Shown here piece by piece: positions 30,196 to 36,389 of a stretch of DNA of 36,389 bases; position 1 is the first letter of the stretch; each line of letters starts with the position of its first letter. Origin of the DNA: a virus. Under the pieces are notes generated by a model that ran no database searches, was not told where the DNA came from, and worked only from the letters and a program-made list of their open reading frames with translations. The DNA lies in the IMG/VR virus record IMGVR_UViG_3300008259_000074, positions 1 through 36,389 of that record. The stretch is one strand, 5' to 3'. Both the position numbers and the translations under genes were made by a program.

Positions 30196-30700
30196 ATGTG
30201 TCGCGCGCGCCAGCATCCGACCGCGACGATGTGTCGCGCGTCAGCTTTTCCGGCTCTTGTACGCTCACGGTGCGCATCAGGTTACGCACGGCCTCGAGGT
30301 GCAGCTGCGTCGTGTCCGTCACCTTGATGTCCTGCTGGATCTTGTTGCCCCATCGCTTCGCATCCATCCGCTCGGCCAGCCATTGACGCGCAGACATCGC
30401 CACCTTCGCGGCGTTCGGGTCCATCTGCTCGGCCTCGACCTTCTCGGCCAACTGCTCGATGCGTTCGGCATTCGCAAGCGCCCTCGCGTTACGGACCATC
30501 TCGTAGCGCTCGCTCAATTCCGGGTCCTTCTGGATGCGATCGAACAACACCGAGTAAGGCACGACGCTGCCGTCTCCCGTAAAGGATCGCAGCGAGTTGC
30601 CTTCGCCTAAGTGAATCCAGAGTTGGTCCCAGAAGTCTTGGGTCTTCATCAGCTCTTGGGCCTTCTCACGCTTGGCGCGCTTGATTGGTGTACCAGGCAT
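30179..30700 (-). CDS. terS: Terminase small subunit
   Basis: A 173-residue DNA-packaging recognition protein. The N-terminal region has a helix-turn-helix-like segment (GEGNSLRSFTGDGSVVPYSV, then LFDRIQKDPELSERYEMVRN). A helical oligomerisation part contains ARQWLAERMDAKRWGNKIQQ, typical of phage small terminases. The C-terminal TSVDNL tail is encoded by the DnaA-box-like repeats. It is coupled to the upstream zinc-ribbon gene (TGATG). Confidence 0.8.
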   Translation of the reverse strand: MPGTPIKRAKREKAQELMKTQDFWDQLWIHLGEGNSLRSFTGDGSVVPYSVLFDRIQKDPELSERYEMVRNARALANAERIEQLAEKVEAEQMDPNAAKVAMSARQWLAERMDAKRWGNKIQQDIKVTDTTQLHLEAVRNLMRTVSVQEPEKLTRDTSSRSDAGARDTSVDNL

Positions 30701-30993
30701 CAGTCGTCGCTCACATGCACAAATGTCGTGACATCTTCGTAGTCCATGTCATAGCCATCCAGCGCCACGATGTCGAAGTTGGAATAGGTGCGCCTCGGCC
30801 TCTCGGCCTCGACCCGCCTCGGTTGTCTCTCAGGCTTCGGCCTCTTCTCGTCTGCATAGACCCGGCGCCATACCCGCTCGGTTGTGGAAAAGCGAAACCC
30901 GCAGGCCGTGCATTCTCTGCGCCGTCGAGCCTCCGTTGCGAACTGGTAGACCTTGACGACCTCAGACGGCCGGCTGCACTTCGGGCATTTCAT
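30700..30993 (-). CDS. NrdR-like zinc-ribbon protein
   Basis: A 97-residue protein with a four-Cys zinc ribbon: MKCPKCSRPSEVV, then RRRRECTACGFRFSTTER. This closely follows the N-terminal DNA-binding ribbon of NrdR, the ribonucleotide reductase repressor, but the ATP-cone domain is missing. The rest is a basic, Arg/Pro-rich linker and an acidic tail. It probably binds DNA. Being coupled to terS, it may regulate late genes or take part in packaging; this is inference. Confidence 0.65.
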   Translation of the reverse strand: MKCPKCSRPSEVVKVYQFATEARRRRECTACGFRFSTTERVWRRVYADEKRPKPERQPRRVEAERPRRTYSNFDIVALDGYDMDYEDVTTFVHVSDD

Positions 30994-31313
30994 CTTTCGG
31001 GCAGCTGCGGCTTAACCAGAGCCAGCCAGTCATCAAGGCGCTGGATGACCAGGAACTCGCGCTTATCGCCACGGCACACGACCGCCGGGATCTCGTAAGG
31101 CGCACAGGCCGCGGTAGCCTGGTCGACCCATTCGTAGACCGCGATAGACTTCCTGCGCTTGACCTCGAGCACCCACCGAGCCAAGCGGATATCAGCACCG
31201 CCGTCTCTGGCCTGTCCCAAGATCCGATTGGTCTGCCACCCGGTCTTGTCCGTGATTATCTTGCAGACCTCTCGCTCGGTCTCAGCGCCGCGTTGTCGTT
31301 GTCTCAGTCCCAT
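30990..31313 (-). CDS. PD-(D/E)XK nuclease-like, Holliday-junction-resolvase type
   Basis: A 107-residue protein with the pattern RGAETEREVCKII (Glu), GGADIRLARWVLEVKRRKS (Asp, then E-x-K) and EWVDQATAAC. This matches small PD-(D/E)XK enzymes such as archaeal Hjc-like resolvases and phage VRR-like nucleases. It probably resolves branched DNA before packaging. It overlaps the zinc-ribbon gene by ATGA. Confidence 0.7.
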   Translation of the reverse strand: MGLRQRQRGAETEREVCKIITDKTGWQTNRILGQARDGGADIRLARWVLEVKRRKSIAVYEWVDQATAACAPYEIPAVVCRGDKREFLVIQRLDDWLALVKPQLPER

Positions 31314-31316
31314 GTC

Positions 31317-31703
31317 TCACCATCTCGCAGTAATGCGGCCTAAGTCTACAGCACGGCATAGGTCGGCAATCAAGGGCCTGAGCTTCTTGGACATCCGCGC
31401 TCGGCGCTTGGTGTCTCTCGTCGCGTTGCGTCGAGCCTCAACCTTGCGCCAGTAATAGGCCCGATGATACTCGGCCCTGTTCGCCTTCGGCTTCGACCGC
31501 CAATGGTCTGGATGCCTCGCCTCGTCGACCGCATCCATCACGATGGCCTTGATTGCGTTCTGCTCGATGGTCGCCCGTGCGGCGATCGCCAGCTCCTCGA
31601 GCGTATGGCCGGACTTCCTGGCGGCGAGCTTATGGTACCGGTGAGGCCGGCCGCCGGTGTTCTCTGTCAGGCAGATCGGGCAGAGCTTCACTTCTTCGGC
31701 CAC
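31317..31703 (-). CDS. Hypothetical protein with N-terminal Cys/His site
   Basis: A 128-residue basic protein. LCPICLTENTGGRPHRYHKL near the N-terminus could bind zinc (Cys-Cys-His-His). A helical middle and a Lys/Arg-rich C-terminus (NATRDTKRRARMSKKLRP) follow. The charge suggests DNA binding. No family recognised. It overlaps the upstream gene by 16 bases. Confidence 0.55.
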   Translation of the reverse strand: MAEEVKLCPICLTENTGGRPHRYHKLAARKSGHTLEELAIAARATIEQNAIKAIVMDAVDEARHPDHWRSKPKANRAEYHRAYYWRKVEARRNATRDTKRRARMSKKLRPLIADLCRAVDLGRITARW

Positions 31704-31981
31704 TTGGGTTTGTAGTCGTGGATGCCGTTGCGCTTCGGAGGGTCGTCGTACTTCCGCTCCTCGGCCTCGGCCTTAGCCGCCTCGGTGGTCTCGAAGACCC
31801 CGAGCCACTTCGGGATGACCCTGCCATCCGCCCCGTGAGCCCAGAGCACATGGCGCACCTTCCCGTCCACCTTAGACGACATCACAGCAAACCGACCGCA
31901 CCCGGTCAGCAGCCCCCACTTGTCGTCCTCCTGCCACTCAAGCGGCCCCAATTTGTCAAACCGGATGATGCCCTGGCTCAT
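31688..31981 (-). CDS. Hypothetical protein
   Basis: A 97-residue protein started at ATG 31981 because of the ATGA overlap with the upstream stop. It has beta-type segments (KWGLLTGCGRFAVMSS, VRHVLWAHGADGRVIP), a helix WLGVFETTEAAKAEAEERK and a basic C-terminus. The compact alpha/beta composition suggests a small folded domain. No family recognised. Confidence 0.5.
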   Translation of the reverse strand: MSQGIIRFDKLGPLEWQEDDKWGLLTGCGRFAVMSSKVDGKVRHVLWAHGADGRVIPKWLGVFETTEAAKAEAEERKYDDPPKRNGIHDYKPKWPKK

Positions 31982-32181
31982 TGCGCCCACCCCGGCCGCT
32001 TGCCGACCTCGCCTTGGCTGTCCTCGTAATGGACGACCTTGGCGTTGAACATCGACTGGAGCGCCTTGGCGATTTGAAACCCCTCCTCGCCGAGTCCAGC
32101 GACCATTCGCTTGGCTAGTGGTTTTTCTGCAACATGTTGCTCCAACGCAACAGGACGCGACGGGCTTGTCTTGTATCTCAT
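31978..32181 (-). CDS. Small hypothetical protein
   Basis: A 67-residue protein starting at ATG 32181, chosen for the strong GGAGGA ribosome site five bases upstream; the longer in-frame start at 32217 has none. Sequence includes LAKRMVAGLGEEGFQIAKAL. It is the first gene after the TGTCCG motif array and so heads the terS-containing leftward unit. Function unknown. Confidence 0.5.
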   Translation of the reverse strand: MRYKTSPSRPVALEQHVAEKPLAKRMVAGLGEEGFQIAKALQSMFNAKVVHYEDSQGEVGKRPGWAQ

Positions 32182-32202
32182 GATTCCTCCATTCCTAAAC
32201 CA

Positions 32203-32316
32203 ATGTCCGAAGGTCATGTCCGAATGTCCGTGTCCTTAAGGACACTCGGACATTTTCGGACATAAATGACCCGCCGAATATGTCCGAACCGGACATTTTC
32301 GGACATTTTCGGACAT
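32203..32316. promoter_or_regulatory. TGTCCG/CGGACA motif array with central palindrome
   Basis: About nine copies of ATGTCCG(AA) or its complement lie in 114 bases. Forward copies start at 32203, 32216, 32224 and 32280; reverse copies end at 32253, 32263, 32296, 32306 and 32316. The last three are spaced exactly 10 bp. A perfect 16-bp palindrome, GTGTCCTTAAGGACAC (32230-32245), sits in the centre, flanked by opposed copies. The array lies between the prim-pol/helicase stop and the next gene. It fits an iteron-type origin or a multi-site operator. Confidence 0.85.
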
Positions 32317-34364
32317 CACACCTCTGCAAGCGAAGACCCCCCTACCGTGGCCTTCAGAAAGGGCGACATGATCAGCTTTTCGACCGCATCGTGGACAGAC
32401 TGCCTCGCCACCCCGCACTCCCGGCCGACCGCGCGCAGCTCCTCGATGGTCCACACCAGCGGCGTCTCTGACCTCTTCTGGCGCTCCCGCAGGGCCAGCA
32501 GGATCGTCCGCTGCGCCTTCCCTTGGGGCGAGTGAGCCACGGCCGGCTTACTCGGCGCGCTCGTCTCCTTCATCACCAGCGACTTGACCTCCTCGCCATA
32601 CTTGTCGATGCGCCCGAGCTGGACCTCCACCGCCTCGTACCCAAGCGGGGACAGACTGGCCGTATCCTTAAACCGCTCTCGGCTCACCGCCACCGCCATG
32701 GCCTGAGCGTCCGGCCGCTCGACGATGTACTCGGCGTCGGGGTTGGCCATGAGCGCGGACGCGCCCCGTGGCCGCTTGCTGTCCCCGTGGCCCGAGTGCG
32801 CCACGAGCAATACCGTGGCCGTGTATCGCTCACGCAGCCCGATGGTGAGCTTCGAGAGGTACTCGGCCACCTCCTGGTTGCTGTTCTCGTCGAGCCCGGC
32901 GCTGAACTTGCTGAAGGTATCGACCACGATGAGCGCCGGCCGCACCTGCGCCTGGTCGATGGCCTGCTGGAGCGCCTCCATCTCGGACTCGGCGTTAAGG
33001 TTAGCGACGGACTCAAGCGCGAGCATCTGAATATCGCTCAGGCCGCGGCCCTTGCCGTGCTCTTGCACCCATGCCTCGGCGCGCCTGCCGAGCCCGGCGC
33101 CCTCGCCGGAGAGAATCACGACGGGGTTCCCGGCCGAGGCTATGCGCATGGCCCAGTCGAGCGCGATGAACGACTTAAACGACGCGCGCGGCCCGGCGAG
33201 CACCGCCAGCACGTTGGCCTCGATGACGTTGTGGATGAGCCATGTCGCCTCGCGCCGCTCCGCGACGATATCGCCGATGGCGCGCAGCGTGAGCCGCCGC
33301 CCGGGCGTGGCGGTTGCGCCGATCGACAGGAGGGTCGGCTCCGGCTCCCGCGCGCGCTCCATGCCACGCGCCTCTGGCACGTCGCTGTAATCGGTCTCCG
33401 GCTCATCCCTGACCGGCGGCCCGATGCGCACCGCCTCTGGCACCGGCACCCAGCCGCCCGCCTTGGCGGCGCTGAAGAGGCTCCCGAGCGTGACCCCCTT
33501 GCCGCGGTCCAGGTGGAACGACTGCCACCGATACTCCATGTCAGCGCGCCCTGCATACGACGCCGGAAGCACGCCGGTGATGCCGCCGCTCGACCACGCA
33601 TCCCAGAGCTCGAGGCCGTCGTCTGCGCCGCCCGATGCGTGATGCAGCGCCATGCCGCACATCAACCAGGCGTCGTAACCCTCCGGGTCGATGTGCGCGA
33701 TCGCCTCAGTAACTCGCGGCAGGTCGCGCTGGAAGTCTTGAGAGGTCCCGGGCTTAGGCGGCAGCTTGGCCGCGACCTCGGCGGGCAGCTCGAGGTCCAT
33801 GCGGCGCTCGTCGATGAGCCCCGCTGGCAGCGGCTGCGCTTCCTCCATGGGGCCGCTCTGGCCGTAGTGCAGGGGCCACCATATGACATAGCCGCCCTCT
33901 GCGCGTATGTCGAGCCCCTCGCGCTTGACCTTGCCCAAGACGACGGACGCGCCGCCCCGTATCTTGACCCCAGCGGGTGCCTTGAATAGGTAATGCCTGC
34001 CACCAGAGCCGCCGCCGGTCGCGTGGACTCTGGTCTTGGTGAGCTCAAACTGGTGCTCGCTGATCCAGTCCTGCGCCGCGCTCGACGCGCTCCGGTGGTC
34101 GTAGTCGATGACCACCAGCCCGGTGATGGAGCCGGTCGGCACCCCGACCAGCGCCTCCGGGTTCGCCGACCACCAGCGCCGGATCTGCTGCTCGTCCTGG
34201 GTGGCGTCCTTGAAGCCGTTGCGGGTGAGTGGCGACTTTGCCTTTAAGGTGCGACCTTCTTGGTCGGTCTGGTCCGCCCTGCGGCACGGAAACACCGGCG
34301 CGCGCTTGGAGAGCTCGAGGACGCGCTCGACGGAGACGATGGCGGTGAGGTCTGGCTTGCTCAT
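32316..34364 (-). CDS. Primase-polymerase/PriCT/AAA helicase fusion (replication protein)
   Basis: A 682-residue replication protein. Residues 1-200 are a bifunctional prim-pol domain: the metal-binding Asp pair in VVIDYDHR (87 and 89) and the SGGRHYLF motif (His124). Residues ~210-305 resemble PriCT-2 (EGYDAWLMCGMALHHASGG; WQSFHLDRGKG). Residues ~355-590 are an RepA/AAA_25-type helicase: Walker A GPRASFKS (391-398), Walker B LIVVDTFSKF (478-487) and LLVAHSGHGD. The C-terminal part includes a possible winged helix (LVWTIEELRAVGRECG). It should prime and unwind phage DNA, with host polymerase elongating. It overlaps the HTH gene by ATGA; the motif array begins at its stop codon. Confidence 0.87.
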   Translation of the reverse strand: MSKPDLTAIVSVERVLELSKRAPVFPCRRADQTDQEGRTLKAKSPLTRNGFKDATQDEQQIRRWWSANPEALVGVPTGSITGLVVIDYDHRSASSAAQDWISEHQFELTKTRVHATGGGSGGRHYLFKAPAGVKIRGGASVVLGKVKREGLDIRAEGGYVIWWPLHYGQSGPMEEAQPLPAGLIDERRMDLELPAEVAAKLPPKPGTSQDFQRDLPRVTEAIAHIDPEGYDAWLMCGMALHHASGGADDGLELWDAWSSGGITGVLPASYAGRADMEYRWQSFHLDRGKGVTLGSLFSAAKAGGWVPVPEAVRIGPPVRDEPETDYSDVPEARGMERAREPEPTLLSIGATATPGRRLTLRAIGDIVAERREATWLIHNVIEANVLAVLAGPRASFKSFIALDWAMRIASAGNPVVILSGEGAGLGRRAEAWVQEHGKGRGLSDIQMLALESVANLNAESEMEALQQAIDQAQVRPALIVVDTFSKFSAGLDENSNQEVAEYLSKLTIGLRERYTATVLLVAHSGHGDSKRPRGASALMANPDAEYIVERPDAQAMAVAVSRERFKDTASLSPLGYEAVEVQLGRIDKYGEEVKSLVMKETSAPSKPAVAHSPQGKAQRTILLALRERQKRSETPLVWTIEELRAVGRECGVARQSVHDAVEKLIMSPFLKATVGGSSLAEV

Positions 34365-34576
34365 GGGTAGATATCCGGCCGGAGAGCCTTCCTAGATACC
34401 CCAGAGGCCGCCTCAACCGCAAGCACGCGCAGCACCGGCACGCGCCCTGCGTTCATCCATTGGTGGACCGCCTGCGGCTTCACCTTGAGTTTACGGGCCA
34501 GCGCCGTCTGTCCGCCCGCTTGGGCGACGGCGTGGAGGAGTGCCGCTGTCTGCGGCTGTACTTTTGCGGTAGGCAT
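34361..34576 (-). CDS. Cro/YdaS-like HTH regulator
   Basis: A 71-residue helix-turn-helix protein. AVAQAGGQTALARKLKVKPQ, then AVHQWMNAGRVP, is the YdaS/Cro-type HTH; the tail RVLAVEAASGVSRKALRPDIYP is typical of that group. It is divergent from the rightward early operon and translationally coupled to the replication gene, so it likely controls the region 34577-34727 and its own operon. With no integrase in the window, it may time early gene expression rather than maintain lysogeny. Confidence 0.75.
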   Translation of the reverse strand: MPTAKVQPQTAALLHAVAQAGGQTALARKLKVKPQAVHQWMNAGRVPVLRVLAVEAASGVSRKALRPDIYP

Positions 34577-34727
34577 AGCGGCGGAAGGGTATCAAGTGCG
34601 TCTTGGCGGCGCAACAGCGGCGGCTGAAAATATTTTTCAAGAAGTGCTTGACACGGTAAGCGGGGCATGAGAAATTGCATCCATGGACGGCGCGGTGCCG
34701 GACCAGAAGTGGTAGAAGGAGATATTT
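34577..34727. promoter_or_regulatory. Divergent early control region
   Basis: A 151-base gap between the leftward HTH gene and the rightward early operon. It contains an AT-rich palindrome, TGAAAA-TAT-TTTTCA (34625-34639), as a possible operator, and a rightward promoter candidate. The first rightward gene has a strong AAGGAGA ribosome site. Confidence 0.6.
34648..34676 (+). promoter_or_regulatory. Candidate rightward early promoter
   Basis: A perfect -35 TTGACA (34648-34653), a 17-base spacer and a weak -10 GAAATT (34671-34676). The palindrome at 34625-34639 lies just upstream, and the first rightward gene begins 52 bases downstream. The weak -10 suggests dependence on an activator or a different spacing. 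Confidence 0.45.
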
Positions 34728-35006
34728 ATGCAGGTTCAAATCATCGAGTCTAAGGAAGTCACCCACAAGAACATCGGCCGCTATGTTTACGCGACCATGA
34801 AGTGCGGCAAGCAGACGATGGTTGTGTCGGTCGGCAGCGGCAGCGTGACGGCGCTCGTGCAGAACGCTTCGCACCGCGCGTGGAAGGGCTTTGGCAAGAC
34901 CTTCCGCACCTTCGATGAAGCCTTCGGCAACTACAAGTCCGCCGAAGCACGCGCGATGCTTGACGCAGCGCGCACCCTGTGGAACGGTCAGGAGGTGGCG
35001 GCGTAA
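34728..35006 (+). CDS. Small early protein of unknown function
   Basis: A 92-residue protein, first gene of the rightward early operon, with ribosome site AAGGAGA six to seven bases upstream. It is mixed alpha/beta (VQIIESKEVTHKNIGRYVYA; QTMVVSVGSGSVTALV) with a helical C-terminus (KSAEARAMLDAARTLW). No family recognised. First early genes often counter host functions; this is only context. Confidence 0.6.
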   Translation: MQVQIIESKEVTHKNIGRYVYATMKCGKQTMVVSVGSGSVTALVQNASHRAWKGFGKTFRTFDEAFGNYKSAEARAMLDAARTLWNGQEVAA

Positions 35007-35030
35007 GCCGCCCCTCTGGAGGATCTGCAA

Positions 35031-35228
35031 ATGTCCAACGAAGCATTCGAGTGGTTCGCCATCCTCGCCGCATGGTTCGCCCTGTTCGGCCTTGGCGCGA
35101 CCGCCCTCGCCGCCTACGAATGGCTCCTGCGCCGCCGCAACCGTGACCTGTTGCCAAAGCCCGGTGGACGCGCGCGCGTCTACCGCGCCGACCCGCCGTC
35201 GGTCTCGCGCTGGGGGAGCACGCGATGA
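35031..35228 (+). CDS. Small single-span membrane protein
   Basis: A 65-residue protein with one hydrophobic span (WFAILAAWFALFGLGATALAAY) followed by a strongly basic cytoplasmic-type tail (EWLLRRRNRDLLPKPGGRAR). Ribosome site GGAGGA lies upstream. The stop overlaps the next small membrane gene (ATGA). Function unknown. Confidence 0.55.
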   Translation: MSNEAFEWFAILAAWFALFGLGATALAAYEWLLRRRNRDLLPKPGGRARVYRADPPSVSRWGSTR

Positions 35229-35326
35229 TTTCTCTTGATGCTTGGCTTCTTTCCATTGGAATCGTCTGGGCGGTCGTCGTGATGTTCGGCGCGATCGCCG
35301 CAATCTTCAACAACCTGCGGGAGTGA
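35225..35326 (+). CDS. Very small membrane protein (33 aa)
   Basis: A 33-residue ORF that reads MISLDAWLLSIGIVWAVVVM, then FGAIAAIFNNLRE, almost entirely one membrane helix. It overlaps the previous stop (ATGA) and ends three bases before the next start. The paired small membrane genes may act together. Confidence 0.5.
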   Translation: MISLDAWLLSIGIVWAVVVMFGAIAAIFNNLRE

Positions 35327-35329
35327 ACC

Positions 35330-35641
35330 ATGAGCGACCCGAAGCTGCCACAGGAAGACGGCTTGTTCGAGGCGATGGTGCTGTCTGAGCTCGAGCATAT
35401 GCCGATTCAAATCGACATCGAGCGCGCCATCACACGACTGCGTGCTAACGGCTTCAGCGCCGAAGCGGATGTTCTGCTTGGCCGCGGTGATGCCGCTTGG
35501 GTGATGCTGCGCGCGCTGCGCGACGCCCTGCGCCGGATGGACCCGGCATGGTGCGAGCTGCACCAGCAGTCGCAGCTGTCGGATGAAGAATTCGACGACG
35601 TGCTCGGCACGCTTGAGAATCTGCTGGAGGGCAACCTTTGA
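35330..35641 (+). CDS. Small helical early protein
   Basis: A 103-residue acidic, mostly helical protein (LFEAMVLSELEHMPIQIDIE; ITRLRANGFSAEADVLLGRG) ending DDVLGTLENLLEGNL. No family recognised. Its stop overlaps the TTG start of the next gene (TTGA), so expression is coupled. Confidence 0.55.
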   Translation: MSDPKLPQEDGLFEAMVLSELEHMPIQIDIERAITRLRANGFSAEADVLLGRGDAAWVMLRALRDALRRMDPAWCELHQQSQLSDEEFDDVLGTLENLLEGNL

Positions 35642-36057
35642 CTTTGCATACGCACGCCGGTTCCCTGCCGACGCACAAATATGTGTGGATTGAACCGCGC
35701 GCGATTGGCGACCACGGCTGGCTGCGCGCGGTCTGGTTCGGTCTCGCGTCGTTTCCCGGCCGCGCCTGGGGGTGCCATGTGATGCTCGAGTCTGGCGCCG
35801 TCTACCGCAACGTGCCGCTGCACCAGCTCGCGTCGCATAACGATGTCGACGAGCCGTGGACGCCGGCGCAGGCCCAGACCGCAGCCCCAGAGCAGAGCAA
35901 AGAGTTTTACTTTATTCAGCTCGAGAACGGCCGCTTTACGGCGCAGCCGACGAACCATGTGCTCGTCGAGGATCGCTCGTTCACGCGCAAGGAGATGGGG
36001 TGGCCCGACTTCTTGCGCCGCCAGGAAGATTGGTACAGCGCGGAGGATGGGGCATGA
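35638..36057 (+). CDS. Conserved phage protein, short allele with 47-codon deletion
   Basis: A 139-residue protein starting at TTG, which overlaps the previous stop. This is the full 5' version of the gene cut at the left window end: KYVWIEPRAIGDHGWLRAVW, then WGCHVMLESGAVYRNVPLHQ. At PAQAQT it jumps directly to AAPEQSKEFYFIQLENGRF, lacking 47 residues present in the left copy. Downstream differences are largely silent. The deletion removes a Cys/aromatic-rich segment, so this allele may be altered or inactive. It overlaps the methyltransferase start by ATGA. Confidence 0.65.
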   Translation: MTLHTHAGSLPTHKYVWIEPRAIGDHGWLRAVWFGLASFPGRAWGCHVMLESGAVYRNVPLHQLASHNDVDEPWTPAQAQTAAPEQSKEFYFIQLENGRFTAQPTNHVLVEDRSFTRKEMGWPDFLRRQEDWYSAEDGA

Positions 36058-36389
36058 AGTACCTCTCCGTCTGCTCTGGCATCGAAGCCGCGACCGTCGC
36101 GTGGCACCACATGGGATGGCAGCCCGTTGCGTTTAGCGAGATCGAGAAGTTCCCGAGCGCGGTGCTCGCGCATCACTACCCCGATGTCCCGAATGTCGGC
36201 GACATGACTAAATTCAAGGAGTGGAATCTTGAACCAATTGACCTTCTTGTCGGAGGAACCCCCTGCCAAAGTTTCTCAATCGCGGGCCTCCGCAAAGGGC
36301 TCGATGACCCCAGAGGCAACCTTATGCTTACATTTCTTGCAATCGCTGAACGTGAGAGACCTAAATGGATTGTCTGGGAAAACGTCCCC
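35808..36389. repeat. Right copy of imperfect terminal repeat
   Basis: Matches 1-723 in the same orientation but lacks 141 bases after position 35880. The segment around 36200-36240 and the last ~110 bases are identical to the left copy, while the middle carries many mostly silent changes. Confidence 0.85.
36054..36389 (+). CDS. DNA (cytosine-5) methyltransferase, second allele (5' part)
   Basis: The first 112 codons of a cytosine methyltransferase, cut by the window end. Motif I SVCSGIEAATVAW, motif IV GGTPCQSFSIAG and WENVP are intact. It differs from the left copy at about ten residues, for example HHMGWQ for HDLGWT and PIDLL for PINLL; the Asp form is the more usual one in this family. 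Whether this allele carries the HNH insertion cannot be seen. Confidence 0.85.
   Translation, partial: MKYLSVCSGIEAATVAWHHMGWQPVAFSEIEKFPSAVLAHHYPDVPNVGDMTKFKEWNLEPIDLLVGGTPCQSFSIAGLRKGLDDPRGNLMLTFLAIAERERPKWIVWENVP

Noticed and set aside
32523-33989. 488-codon rightward ORF opposite the replication gene
   Set aside because: Antisense shadow of the prim-pol/helicase with Arg/Leu-rich low-information sequence.
1-36389. Integrase, tRNA genes or CRISPR array
   Set aside because: No recombinase motifs, cloverleaf-like sequences or regularly spaced repeat-spacer units were seen on either strand by eye.

Overview
The window is an essentially complete genome of a short-tailed (podovirus-type) double-stranded DNA phage with high GC content. 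It carries terminase, portal, scaffold, an SU10-type major capsid protein, a head-tail adaptor and a P22 gp10-like tail protein. I see no tape measure, tail tube or sheath. A two-component spanin with a lipoprotein implies a Gram-negative host. I find no integrase, RNA polymerase, DNA polymerase, reverse transcriptase, tRNA or CRISPR array. The two ends of the window carry the same gene pair as two diverged alleles (bases 1-723 and 35808-36389). The simplest reading is a circular or terminally redundant genome of about 35.8 kb, assembled from a mixed population and opened inside this locus.

Layout. (1) The rightward early operon runs from 34728 to the right end and continues at the left end to 4112. 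It encodes small membrane and unknown proteins, a conserved phage protein, a C5-cytosine methyltransferase containing an out-of-frame HNH endonuclease, a putative ssDNA-binding protein, a RecB/Cas4-like exonuclease and a DUF3310 protein. (2) A leftward block (34576-30179) holds a Cro/YdaS-like HTH protein, a primase-polymerase/helicase fusion, several small genes, a PD-(D/E)XK nuclease-like protein, an NrdR-like zinc ribbon and the small terminase. (3) The leftward late block (29907-4172) runs: terminase large subunit; methyltransferase, GT25-like glycosyltransferase and beta-propeller protein; portal; structural protein; a Gly/Tyr/Pro repeat protein; small basic proteins; scaffold; major capsid protein; GT-A glycosyltransferase; adaptor; fibre-like protein; a 20-residue-repeat protein; S74-terminated fibre; tail propeller protein; gp13-like protein; a second S74 protein; ejection-type proteins. 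It ends in a lysis cassette (endolysin, holin, Rz with nested Rz1) followed by an HEXXH metallopeptidase and a metallophosphoesterase.

Non-coding control. Three intergenic regions stand out. One is the divergent control region 34577-34727. The second is an array of about nine TGTCCG/CGGACA motifs (32203-32316) just downstream of the primase-helicase gene. The third is the terS-terL gap (29908-30178), where four 11-bp-phased DnaA-box-like repeats, a 17-bp direct repeat, a palindrome with TATAAT and a G-quadruplex-type tract lie close together. Replication probably pairs the phage prim-pol/helicase with host polymerase.

Most striking: the HNH gene nested out of frame in a methyltransferase whose own frame stays open across the 465-bp insertion; the two motif arrays; a set of glycan/methyl-transfer enzymes inside the structural operon; and two highly regular repeat proteins in the virion gene block. 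All functions are read from sequence motifs and remembered family patterns; no database search was run.
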